Made by a program: the position numbers and the translations under genes. A stretch of DNA of 38,548 nt. It comes from Branchiostoma floridae. Taxonomy: Eukaryota > Chordata > Leptocardii > Amphioxiformes > Branchiostomatidae. Of the stretch, positions 17,105 through 26,172 are shown one piece after another (the stretch's first letter is position 1; every line of letters starts with the position of its first letter). Location: assembly GCF_000003815.2 (NCBI RefSeq), contig NC_049981.1, forward strand, positions 33,318,937 to 33,357,484, written 5' to 3'. The notes under the pieces were generated by a model that was given only the letters and a program-made list of their open reading frames with translations, was not told the DNA's origin and did not search any database.

Positions 17105-17113
17105 CTTTTTATA
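17105..17113 (-). promoter_or_regulatory. TATA box at the right end of the element
   Basis: Minus strand TATAAAAAG, the same 9-mer as the polymerase TATA box. Expected start is near 17083, within the first codons of the longest ATG-initiated frame. Confidence 0.55.
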
Positions 17114-17145
17114 GCGCCAGTCTTTATTTGACCTGCTCCTTTTTG

Positions 17146-17349
17146 CCAAATAAGGGCGTGTCTCACAAGATGGGCGGGGTGGGGGTCGTCATAGTTACCT
17201 TGTCGGGTCAAAAGGTCGACTTGACCCCTGTTTCACCCCTACCCAGAGCTCAGAAAAATACCCCTAGACTAGGCCGGCAGACGATGACCTCTGACCTGCT
17301 CCATCTTGCTCCAGAATAATAATAGTCAGCGTACACCTACTATACTACT
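17146..17349 (-). repeat. Right terminal inverted repeat of the Polinton
   Basis: A 204-bp copy of the left terminus on the opposite strand, from CTTATTTGG (inner border) to AGTAGTATAG (outer end). It keeps one DR1 element (17285-17297) where the left end has four. The region also carries AGGTCG/GGGTCA half-sites near 17205-17226. Confidence 0.92.
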
Positions 17350-17916
17350 ATGATAACTAGTGAATCTGGTGTCTGAAAACCTTGAGATAGGGGCTGCGCA
17401 GAGCATTATAAGTTGGCAAACGATGCAACAAACACTGAGACTTGCATATTCGCCGTGCTTGACATCTCAAGCGAGTAATGTTCCAGTTAGATCACGCACA
17501 ACCGCCGCTTGTTATCTGGATTTCTGCAATAACTATGCTGTCTTCTAACCGCCTCTACACGGGCCATTGTTATCATCTCATTCCAGCATGAATCACGTCT
17601 GCCGTACCAAAGAGTTATGCTATATATTAAAATGTAACGCCAACTATTATAATTCCGCATGGCGCCAAAGACTGACATATTAATAAGAACGGTGAATATA
17701 AGAGCTCTACTAAATGCAGCATTTGTGATAACGGAAGTGTGTCCTGGTGTCTGAGACATTCGTTACGAAACCTCTTTTATTTCAATGTGGCGATTTCGAG
17801 AAACCTAAAAGACGAATGACAGCTGACGTACATTGTACAGATGAGCTATGGTTCCAGGCGTTACAAGTTATGTGACGGGTGATTGCTGCACGCCATACAT
17901 TTATCACTGCATAACC

Positions 17917-18016
17917 NNNNNNNNNNNNNNNNNNNNNNNNNNNNNNNNNNNNNNNNNNNNNNNNNNNNNNNNNNNNNNNNNNNNNNNNNNNNNNNNNNNN
18001 NNNNNNNNNNNNNNNN
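17917..18016. other. Assembly gap (100 N)
   Basis: Run of N. Two more gaps are at 19968-20067 (100 N) and 37049-37185 (137 N). Confidence 1.
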
Positions 18017-18449
18017 AAACCGCTACCAGTGGACTAGCCCCCTGTTGTAGTGATTGCACAACGTTGTGTGGCCCAGGACTACTGAAACGGAGATGGGCGC
18101 CGCCATCGGGCGCGGGAAGGACTTTGACTGACCACGTACTCGCATGAAGGAGAAACAGAAAATCCTGGTACCGGCGGATTTCGTAGACGATATCTGAGGC
18201 TCTGGCGTAATGCGCTTACTGCTCCAACTCTTCAAGCTACAAATTTGATTGTAAGATTTAAAGAAAACATCCAGACATTCTTCTTTCTTACGCCGCACAT
18301 CTGTAAGATTCTTCACATGCGTCTATATCTAATGAGATCAAACAGACCCAGGGCGGTAGTAAACCGGGCGGGAACTGTTCTGATGAGCCGGCTTCCTCGC
18401 AGGGAAGATGGCGAGTGTCGCTGGTATCTGTAGATTCGACTCCCTGCCG

Positions 18450-18925
18450 CGTTTTTTCCATCAGAAGAAATCTAGCAGCTATACCGACACAGTGAGAAAC
18501 TGGTTTACCCGTGCAACACACCAGACTCACGCTGAGAGTTGTAAGTTTCAGAGATGTCGCTATACTGAGGACAGCAGGAGTGGTTGAATCTCTGATGGGT
18601 GATAGAATATTCTTTCCACCGTGTTTATTTTTCATCAGAAGGGATATCTCAGAGCAATGCAGACACAGTAAGAACTGGTTCACCCCTGCCGCAAGCCGGA
18701 CTCACGCTGAGAATTGTAGGTTTCAGAGATGTCGCTATACTGAGGACAGCAGGAGTGGTTCGCGTTTTAAACCCGGCCCCGATGAGTGATGTAGAATCTT
18801 TTTTTTCCAATCAGAAGAGATCTTCTAGCCATAAAGTCACATAGAGTCACAGCCTGAAACTTGCTCACGCCTGTCGCAAATCGGACTGGCGCTAGGAGGA
18901 GAATGTTTCAGAGATGTCGCTTTTC
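18450..18925. repeat. About 175-bp tandem repeat, three diverged copies
   Basis: The unit includes CATCAGAAG, then GACACAGTNAGAA, a CTCACGCTGAGA block and TTTCAGAGATGTCGCTATAC. Copies centre on about 18470-18585, 18635-18760 and 18815-18925. Copies 1 and 2 share AGAGATGTCGCTATACTGAG and the bases after it; copy 3 is more diverged. The units contain many stops and are not coding. Confidence 0.75.
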
Positions 18926-20689
18926 CGTTGTATTATCGACTGAAGATCATTGGTCAATGAGATCAGTAGAAATTGGGAGATAACTAGAAAGCCTTGCAAA
19001 TCACAGAAATATCATTGAGATCATTTTAATGATCTCATTAAGAGAAATAAATAAATAAGATTAGTTGAAGAGCTTCGAGACCACTGAGCTAATAAATGCA
19101 CAGAAGTACGAGGCCTTTTGTTGTGCATTCAAAACGTATGGGTATTGATGAAATTCATAATGATATAGAAATCGTTCAGAACCGTGTTTCAACAATGCTA
19201 AAGGTTGACATTCCTAAATTGACCAACAGCGCCCCCCCCCCCACCCACACACCCACACCCACACACTACCAGACACCCACAAGCCCACCTGCGCCCTCCC
19301 AGCCGCCACGTGTCTGTTCCAGCACCTCAGGTGTTGGCGGCACATTAAAAGCACCAGATACCTGGACGCTACCTGTTGCACCTGCGCCCAGGTAAACCTT
19401 TACATCTGCCACTAAGACCTTTTCAGGAAGCTTTTAAACAAGCCATAAGCACTTAAAGGCCTTTTGTACACCCGGGATCAAGGCAAATTTACCTATCGTG
19501 TTTCGGATGGAGGGAGTCGCGGCGGTGCCAAGTTATTTTACAGAAACATGGCGGGCCTGGAACGGCAGTTTCTGATGAAGGAGAAACATTTCCCCTATTT
19601 TTGTATTGTTTTCGCACTACATGTCACTTATTTAGATTCATTTCATTTTAACTAATTACAATGTGAAAGTAGGCAAAACAGGTACATGAATACATGTTGC
19701 TCTCAAACAAACTGAGGGGAACAATACAGATAGTACATTACAAAATCAACAATATCTACACATGTAAAATGCAACTTATTACAGATTTTAGCAAGTGCTA
19801 TACATCCACAGAAAAAATGTACCATTTATATGATACATAACAGTGCCAAAAGGAGTCGCTAGAATAGATAAAATGCCTGCGATATTGGTGGTGGTTGTGT
19901 GGTTGTATATCATACATATCCGAGGTTTTACCCTTGTGTCTTATCGTCTTATATCATCATACAGTGGNNNNNNNNNNNNNNNNNNNNNNNNNNNNNNNNN
20001 NNNNNNNNNNNNNNNNNNNNNNNNNNNNNNNNNNNNNNNNNNNNNNNNNNNNNNNNNNNNNNNNNNNTTAAAGTGGAATACAGAGGAAGGGTCCTAAAAA
20101 TTGCAGTAACAGAAAATAAGTAAAATCGGGTTTCTGCACATTGAAGATGATTTGGCGAAAATGAGATCATCGATTTTGTCAAAATAGTCTCCATTTGATT
20201 ATTTCTAGTTTTGAGCAAAGTGCGTGTCAATGTCGCATTGGAAAATATTCTTGATGAATATGAACAAAGGGGTCAGAAAGAAAACCATTTGTTTACTAAA
20301 CAACGTCATCCATTGCAATGTCACACCAGCATCGTGTAAGGTCGGCATAATTCTAATGAAAACGAATAAAATTGGAAAATGAGTCAGGTTCAGGGGTCCC
20401 TGTGTTTTGTTGTATTCTGCAACGTGGATCGTGACACGTTCTGTCAATTTGCGATTGCCGTCATTGAACGAAACAAGATTTCAATAAAAATCTTGTCAAG
20501 TTAAAGTCTTTATCGCCTTCAATAGATGTAGAAATGAAAAACAATGTTTTAATGTGAATAATATGGTAGTTTGAAGACGTTTTTAATGTTTTTTCGCGAC
20601 AATTCCTCCAAACACTTGTTGGTGTGTCACTTCCCATCATGCCGTGCGGGTGGTGACGTGTCGGGTTGTGCGCATGCGCCTCATCCGGG

Positions 20690-20765
20690 ATCCTGCCCGG
20701 TGTCTCGACGTGGCACAAGATAAGACGGGACAAGTCCAAGATTTCGCCCTTAAGAACCCGAACAG
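20690..20765 (+). other. Probable 5' leader exon of the Sec24-like gene
   Basis: The stretch is relatively GC-rich and ends GAACAG|GTGAGT at 20765/20766. The next exon follows an acceptor (TGCCTCTTTAG at 21433, or CGACAG at 21443). The start position is a guess; only the donor is well supported. Confidence 0.4.
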
Positions 20766-21491
20766 GTGAGTCTTACGTCCAAACCGTGGAGTCGATCGCA
20801 AGAGAAGGCTTTAAGGAATGTGTGGTGAAAGTTTGAAGGAAATCCTGTAAGGGAAAGTTGAGATTTTGAGTGTAAAGTGTTGAGGTGTCGAGTAGTCTGG
20901 CCAGGTTTCCTGGTGGAACGACTGAGCTGAGTTGTACGTCAAGTTAGGAGTTGTTTTAAAAACTCGACTTTCTTCTTGTTGTTCCTGTTTATGTGGCATT
21001 TATCCTTCTGTGATGTTCAAAGTCTTGCTGCTGTGTAGTTATCTTCTGATTTAGAGACGTAATTTGGCTTAATATGAGTTTGTTTACTACCCGATCGATC
21101 GACCACAGTGACACGTAGCGTTTCGTATGCAGTATATGGGGAGGGGGGTAGTTTTGGGTACGCCTTTCGGAGGTAATATCGTGTTTTAGACCGTCTTAGT
21201 CAGGTTTTAAGATGTGTCTTATTTGTCGACAAGAAATGAAAAGTCATATTGGCTTGAACGCGTCAAATTTAGGGCATTGCTTGGTAATAAATAAGTGAGG
21301 AACACATATATAATGTTTATGTTAGCTCCTTCGTTTTTCTTTAAACAAATTTAACTTTTTAGAGAGTTAGAAAGTTTTTCTACTTCTCAGCATGTGTTAA
21401 AAGTTTACCAGTATTTTCTTTTTGCCTCTTTAGCTTTCGACAGGTATAGAGGAGTCCAGCAATACCCACCACAGAGACAGCCGTGTTCACC

Positions 21492-21808
21492 ATGAATCCA
21501 CAGGCAGGCTACAACCAACCCTACCAGGGGGGGTACCAGAACTACGGGGGGTCGCCCCCTCCAGCCGGACAGAACAGGGGGTACGGGGGCCCCGTACCGG
21601 GACAACCCCCTCAGCAGAATGCCTACATGAATGGACCCCCTTCTCTGGGCCCCCCTGGGCCCAAGCCTTCGCAAGGGGGTTATGGAGCACCCCCCTCCCA
21701 GAAGGGACCGGCAGGGGGGTATGCACAGGGGGGTGGTGACATGCAGAATGGGTTTTCACACAGCGGACAGACATACGGAGCACCGCCACAACAGCAACAG
21801 TACGGCAG
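21492..21808 (+). CDS. Sec24C/D-like protein, coding exon 1
   Basis: ATG 21492 (context TTCACCATGA) opens a Pro/Gly/Gln/Tyr-rich frame: MNPQAGYNQPYQGGYQNYGG and similar to the donor GGCAG|GTGGGT at 21809. Together with exons 2-4, it encodes about 255 residues of low-complexity sequence. This composition, with the motif MVNQMQTMSL in exon 3, resembles the disordered N-terminus of Sec24C/D, the cargo-binding subunit of the COPII coat at ER exit sites. The zinc, trunk and gelsolin domains that would prove it lie outside the window. Other Pro/Gln-rich nuclear proteins are possible, so the gene is real but its name is tentative. Confidence 0.6.
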
Positions 21809-22649
21809 GTGGGTGGAGAAATGGATATTCTATCTCTTCTGAATTAATGTTATAATATCCGGTAACCATGTAGCTTCTCGACATGTGTAGTGGAGAGTTT
21901 CCATTGTTTTGGTGCTCATCTAACTTGCCTTTTACTGAAAAGGAATCATTAAGGATTGTACATGAGTAGTTCTGAGGATTACGTTAAGCCAAAGGTCCCA
22001 CGTTTGAGGAGAATCATACCTCGAGCACATAAAAACTTTCACTAACTCAATAACACTAGAATTACACCAACGTCTCTTCTTAGTTACACAGCTGCCTTGT
22101 TATTTTATGCTATGCTATGAGGCGGTGAAGTGATTGTGTGATACAAATACATGAGCAAAATCCATCCCATTTCCAAATCATGGAAAGAAAGTATGACAAC
22201 AGTACCAGACGGTACTAGTTGTAGCACTGATCGGGAACAAACATGTTCACAGTTTCCAGTACGCCTGTGCAGCAGCAGGAATTGTGGGTAATATGTCAAA
22301 GGTGAAGTCCATGAAAGGTACATGTGTATGAACAAGTCACGTCCGAAATTTGTTCTGCAAATGGTGGAGAGGAGAACTGTTCACAAGTCAGTGGCCGTCG
22401 CCTTTTGACATATTTTACCTGCGACTCTTGTTGCTATACATGCATACTCAGAAGAGGAGATGGGTAGACAGTGTCAATGAAGATTTTAGAAAACTGCACT
22501 TACAAAAAGCCATCCTCCTTGACAGAGGTGGATGGACAGCAGCAATCAGATCGAAACGACTTGACGAAATGCCCAACCCTTGCAAGGCAGGGAACAACGT
22601 CACGGACGCTAAACTGGATAGTGAGTGTGAGTGAGAATAGTGGCCGTAC

Positions 22650-23003
22650 CAGGGCTCTAGCCAGCGTCCGTTTTTCCGTCAATTGACGGAAATTTGCTGC
22701 GTGTGACGGAAAAATTTTAAAACCAATCCGTCAACTTTGACGGACAAAAATCTGATAAAAGCTCCTTGGTGGAAGTTACAGGCGGCTTGGGGGACGCCGT
22801 CCACGGCCGTAAAAGCCACACACTGTTTGTTTTGCTATTGTTATGATTGTTGATAATGTGTGTCGGTGCCCTTTCGCATACGATAATCTCATTAAAACCC
22901 GTTTTTCAAGGTCTCAGTTCAGTCTCTCTAACTCCTGGAATAGTGTTTTCGCGACAATGGGAATTGGCTGACGGAAAAAAATGTCGAGCTGGCTAGAGCC
23001 CTG
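22650..23003. mobile_element. hAT-type MITE in intron 1, 8-bp target duplication
   Basis: The terminal inverted repeats begin CAGGGCTCTAGCCAGC at both ends. The flanks are the perfect 8-bp duplication GGCCGTAC (22642-22649 and 23004-23011). A CAGGG start and 8-bp duplication are hAT hallmarks. It is 354 bp long with no coding capacity; the interior holds several CCGTCAA/TTGACGG inversions. Confidence 0.88.
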
Positions 23004-23078
23004 GGCCGTACCTATCCAGGGTTTTACACCGTTCCCCACGTATGCCTGACTAACACTGTTCTACCCTGTCCCCTGTAG

Positions 23079-23256
23079 AGGCCCTCCCCCACCTGGCCAG
23101 CAGCAGTACCAGCAGGGACCACCAGGGCCTCCCATGTCCAGTGTCCAGTCTGGCCCGCAGGGGCCTCCCATGTCAGGGATACAGACTGGCCCGCCAATGT
23201 CCAGTGTCCAGTCCGGCCGACCGGGGCCACCACCCATGTCCAGTGGTCAAACACAG
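23079..23256 (+). CDS. Sec24C/D-like protein, coding exon 2
   Basis: The acceptor CCCTGTAG precedes 23079, and the donor ACACAG|GTAGGG follows 23256. The single first base completes the split Arg codon from exon 1. The exon encodes a short repeat family, GPPMSSVQSG / GPPMSGIQTG / GPPPMSSGQT, that evidently grew by internal duplication. The reading frame is continuous with exons 1 and 3. Confidence 0.6.
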
Positions 23257-23349
23257 GTAGGGCATGTTCTCATGAAACAGTACATAACAATTTCAGAAAC
23301 ACTCAGGAAAATTTAAATCGTAAGTCAGACATTTACATTTGAATGCTCT

Positions 23350-23640
23350 TATGATGTAAGTGGTGGGGTCTAACCGTCATGTTGCCGAACTGCAGGGCGT
23401 TCGACCCAGAAACCAGAGGTCCTGGGTTCAAATCTTGTCATGCTAAAAAGGCTATGGGACTTACTTTACCTATACCTACCTTAGCTATTATGTCATAGCC
23501 TAACCTGATTTGCGTCATGTACTCTACAAATGTTGCATGACAGATGACTTGCATCAGGCCTGCTTTATGTACATTAGGATAAAGGTCTCGCCCTCCCATC
23601 GGTTGAGTGATGCACAATACAACATGTAGATGCAATATGA
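23350..23640 (+). repeat. tRNA-derived SINE in intron 2
   Basis: The head contains GCGTTCGACCCAGAAACCAG and a consensus B box GGTTCAAATC at 23425-23434, typical of RNA polymerase III promoters in tRNA-derived SINEs. A unique tail follows, with CTCGCCCTCCCATCGGTTG near 23586-23604. It is not a functional tRNA: the acceptor stem does not pair. Outer borders are approximate. Confidence 0.6.
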
Positions 23641-23716
23641 ATTATAGTGTAATTTTGAGAATGCAATTCTTTGTACACCTGTTTCCCAGGTAACTGTAAG
23701 TGTTCCACATATTTGT

Positions 23717-23956
23717 CAGGGCTCGAAATACTGGGTGCACCCAAATATTTTCTTAGGTTTGTGTATGTAAAGAATCAAAGTATACTAGTATATGTCATAT
23801 TCTTGACATCTAAGTGTTAGAAATATAATAAAAATGTCTATCATGGTAGGTTATTACTTAAATTTAAGTGGTGCACCCAAAAAATTTTTGGTGCACCCAA
23901 TTTCTTGAGCTGGGTGCACCAGTGCACCTAATCCCAAAAATGAATTTTGAGCCCTG
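23717..23956. mobile_element. hAT-like MITE in intron 2
   Basis: It starts CAGGGCTCGAAA and ends TTTTGAGCCCTG, an inverted pair of hAT type. The interior repeats GGTGCACCCA several times and would fold strongly. A short direct repeat TTTGT borders both ends; a full 8-bp duplication is not preserved. Confidence 0.7.
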
Positions 23957-23996
23957 TTTGTACCTGTCTGAGATGTAAAACTTTTCTATGTTCCAG

Positions 23997-24062
23997 ATGG
24001 TGAACCAGATGCAGACCATGAGTCTGTCCCAGCAGAGACCAGGTCCTCCTGGTGCAACCATG
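23997..24062 (+). CDS. Sec24C/D-like protein, coding exon 3
   Basis: A 66-bp exon (22 codons, phase 0 both sides) between TTCCAG and GTGAGT. It encodes MVNQMQTMSLSQQRPGPPG and three more residues. The NQM-x(2)-M pattern resembles the NQMSxMQI-type segment of Sec24C/D and is the best name clue in this gene. Confidence 0.55.
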
Positions 24063-24196
24063 GTGAGTTAGCAAGGCCATTTTTTTGTTTGTCTTATGTT
24101 CACAGGGTATCATAGCAAAAGAATCTTTTACATTAATTAATTAATACAATCAAGATTGTGGGATAAACAAACCAAATTTGTTAATTCTTGTTCCAG

Positions 24197-24400
24197 GGTG
24201 CCCCCCCTCCCAGCAGCATGCCCCCTTCATCCTACGGACAACCACAAGGTCCCCCCGGAAGCTCTGCACCCCCCTCTAGTATGTCCATGGGACCCCCCTC
24301 CAGCATGTCCATGGGACCCCCCCAGATGGGCCCCCCTGGACCGATGTACAGCTCAGCTGGGTACGCCCCACCCAGCTCCCAGCAAGGCATTGTGGGAATG
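24197..24400 (+). CDS. Sec24C/D-like protein, coding exon 4
   Basis: A 204-bp exon (68 codons, phase 0 both sides) between TTGTTCCAG and GTGAGT. It is Pro/Ser/Met/Gly-rich and carries a duplicated block (SSMSMGPP twice), followed by QMGPPGPMYSSAGY and a GIVGM end. The next exon is not recognisable in the remaining 14 kb, so the following intron is long and houses several mobile elements, unless the gene ends in unseen sequence. Confidence 0.58.
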
Positions 24401-25134
24401 GTGAGTTGCCATGACAACATCTTTTCTTGTAGACTTTCTACATCCATGCACATGCTTTAATCTTCTGATAGTCTTTAAATGTTTCAATGACATCCTTGAG
24501 AAAAATATGACAGTCCTGTAATCCTGTGGCCGAGCTGTGAATGTGATGTCTGTGTTTAATTGTCTTTGTCTGTACCACATCCATCCTCACTTGTGTTATG
24601 ATTGACGTACCAACCAGACAAACCAACGATTCTGCGCTTGCCGTGTTTATTCCGCGTGTCTGTAGAACATGTTCTCAGTTAAAAACAGAAATTCTATCAC
24701 ACGATGTGTGGAGACTTGCCCCCATCTGGTGGAAACCCCACACATCGTGTGGAAACTCCACGCATCGTGTGGAAACTGCAATCTGTCCTATGGCGATTGA
24801 TGAGCAGCGCGTGACGCTTGTCCGTAGAAACAGCCCTCGTGACGCACAGCGGCATTACGTGTCACGTGTTGCCTCCGGGGCGTACGACAGACATTGGGCA
24901 GTTTGCGGCATCACTGAATGTGCCGATGTCGTAGGCAGCCCACTTTCGCTTTGCAGTACATTTGTAGGTCAGGGGTCATATGCGAATGCCTGAGACCTTT
25001 CCCACCCTTGATTCGACCCACGCCACACTCGTCTGGTCACCAGGGTTCACGGCTGTGCGCTGCAGTGTGATGTGTTGTGGTGCGCCATGAGAGTCGCAGT
25101 GGGTTTGTGTGAACCGAAAACTATCCTAGGCTAC
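24401..25134. other. Start of long intron; no gene seen
   Basis: It includes an inverted pair CACACGATGTGTGG (24698-24711) and CCACACATCGTGTG (24738-24751), plus a third similar unit CCACGCATCGTGTGG directly after. An open frame at 24598-24993 has no recognisable motif and is probably chance. Confidence 0.5.
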
Positions 25135-25572
25135 TGTCCTAGGGGAATCATCATATGTCGCGCAAATTCCCTCCTATGAACCGGTCGTAGTATGTTCTAC
25201 CTTCGGTCTTTTGTATGTTCTACATGTAACGTTAGGTATAATCCATCAAAAGAGTGCTGTATTTAACTAAACATTCAGTAGATCTATAGATACATGCCAG
25301 GTATCCTGACATTCCTAATAACTCCAATTCTCTTGTCTAGATTTCATCTGCTTCTAACAGGTATTTTAGGTAATACAAAATCTAACACAAAAGGAGGATA
25401 GTCGTGACACCAAGAAATTTGATATTTTTGTGTAGCCTCTTATTCTTGTCCTAGGGGAATCATCATATGTCGCGCAAATTCCCTCCTATGAACCGGTCAT
25501 AGTATGTTCTACCTTCGGTCTTATGTATGTTCTAGGTATATTCCATCAAAAGTGTGCAGTATTTAACTAAAC
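25135..25572. repeat. Direct repeat pair next to the Penelope-like relic
   Basis: Copies at 25135-25272 and 25447-25572 share TGTCCTAGGGGAATCATCAT and most of the following 110 bases. Copy 2 lacks about 12 bases (ACATGTAACGTT). Copy 2 ends exactly where the Penelope-like coding relic begins, as expected for the tandem pLTR-like repeats of Penelope elements. Confidence 0.7.
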
Positions 25573-25573
25573 T

Positions 25574-25770
25574 ACTATAGCGCCCACCATCTCTGTTCAG
25601 GGATGGTTGTAAAGCTCTGATGTAGATGGCTTCTTTGATCTCTCTAGCAAAAAAGTTTGGCTCTATGTCCAAGATTTTAACTTTGTCCAGTGAAACCGAA
25701 TGACCCGGTGATTCTATGTGAATATGTTGGGAAAGTTCTGAGGTTGTTGAACTCGGGCGTCTGTGCTCAG
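25574..25770 (-). pseudogene. Penelope-like element relic (GIY-YIG C-terminal end)
   Basis: Minus-strand translation gives VSLDKVKILDIEPNFFARE then KEAIYIRALQPSLNRDGGRY and a stop. The pattern, a conserved KILD-E-x-F/W-x-R segment then REAIYI and PSLNR-x-GGRY, is the familiar C-terminal tail after the GIY-YIG nuclease of Penelope-like retroelements. Only about 65 codons remain, so it is a 5'-truncated copy. Confidence 0.75.
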
Positions 25771-25945
25771 GGAACCTGAACCCTATGATCCACTGCGTAT
25801 TGCGTCACGTGTTCAATCTGCATAACATGATGTCACAGCAGCTGGAGCTGTTCAGTCGAAAATTTGGGTGTGTTGGAAATTACAATTTAACTAGTTCAAC
25901 AATGACTTCTACCAACACAGATAAACTTTAAAGTTTGTATTTATT

Positions 25946-25991
25946 ACATTCAAGAGATACAAGTTCTATTGGAATTGTATCTCTTGAATGT
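25946..25991. repeat. Perfect hairpin, 17-bp arms
   Basis: ACATTCAAGAGATACAA at 25946-25962 and its exact reverse complement at 25975-25991 enclose a 12-base loop. No neighbouring gene explains it. Confidence 0.9.
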
Positions 25992-26049
25992 TTCATTTTC
26001 AGTAGGCTATATGCTAAATATGTTAATGACCCACCTGTTTCTCATTGTG

Positions 26050-26172
26050 TATGGTGTCATAAGGCCTGGTCCTTTGCTATTACCACCTTATAAAACCACC
26101 CCTTGTTCGCTTCACTCATTTGTTGGTTTTATTTGGTGCTTATAACAAAGGACCAGGCCTTATGACACCATA
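26050..26172. mobile_element. Miniature inverted-repeat element, perfect 27-bp arms
   Basis: 26050-26076 (TATGGTGTCATAAGGCCTGG and 7 more) is exactly complementary to 26146-26172. The interior is 69 bases. The terminal TA on each side could be a TA target duplication of Tc1/mariner type. Perfect arms imply a recent insertion or conversion between arms. Confidence 0.8.

Larger units (their letters stand above)
1..17349. mobile_element. Complete Polinton/Maverick (adintovirus-like) element, 17.35 kb
   Basis: The two ends are inverted copies. Base 1 begins AGTAGTATAGTAGG and 17336-17349 reads its reverse complement. Both ends also share an inner block with a purine-rich stretch, GTGAGACACGCCC and CTTATTTGG. 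Between them lie protein-primed DNA polymerase B, FtsK/HerA-type ATPase, adenain-like protease, double- and single-jelly-roll capsid proteins and a retroviral-type integrase, which together define the family. AG...CT termini and a size of 15-20 kb are typical of Polintons. The right flank starts ATGATA (17350-17355), the candidate 6-bp target duplication, but the left flank lies outside the window. No core gene shows a stop or frameshift, so the copy looks young. Extra cargo genes (RNR small subunit, Bcl-2-like, tandem PC4) are not part of the usual core. Confidence 0.96.
17356..20680. other. Intergenic, repeat-rich host DNA
   Basis: No credible coding sequence. It contains N gaps at 17917-18016 and 19968-20067, a tandem repeat (18450-18925) and a C/CA-rich tract at about 19230-19280. 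A short GC-rich block at 18040-18120 contains GGGCGCCGCCATCGGGCGCG and may be a repeat fragment. The rest is AT-rich without recognisable motifs. Confidence 0.6.

Noticed and set aside
23350-23440. Functional tRNA gene suggested by a perfect B box
   Set aside because: No acceptor stem pairing or complete cloverleaf could be drawn; it is better explained as a SINE head.
24598-24993. 131-codon frame in the host intron
   Set aside because: It includes the short inverted CACACATCGTGTGG units, has no motif and no splice context, and is likely chance.
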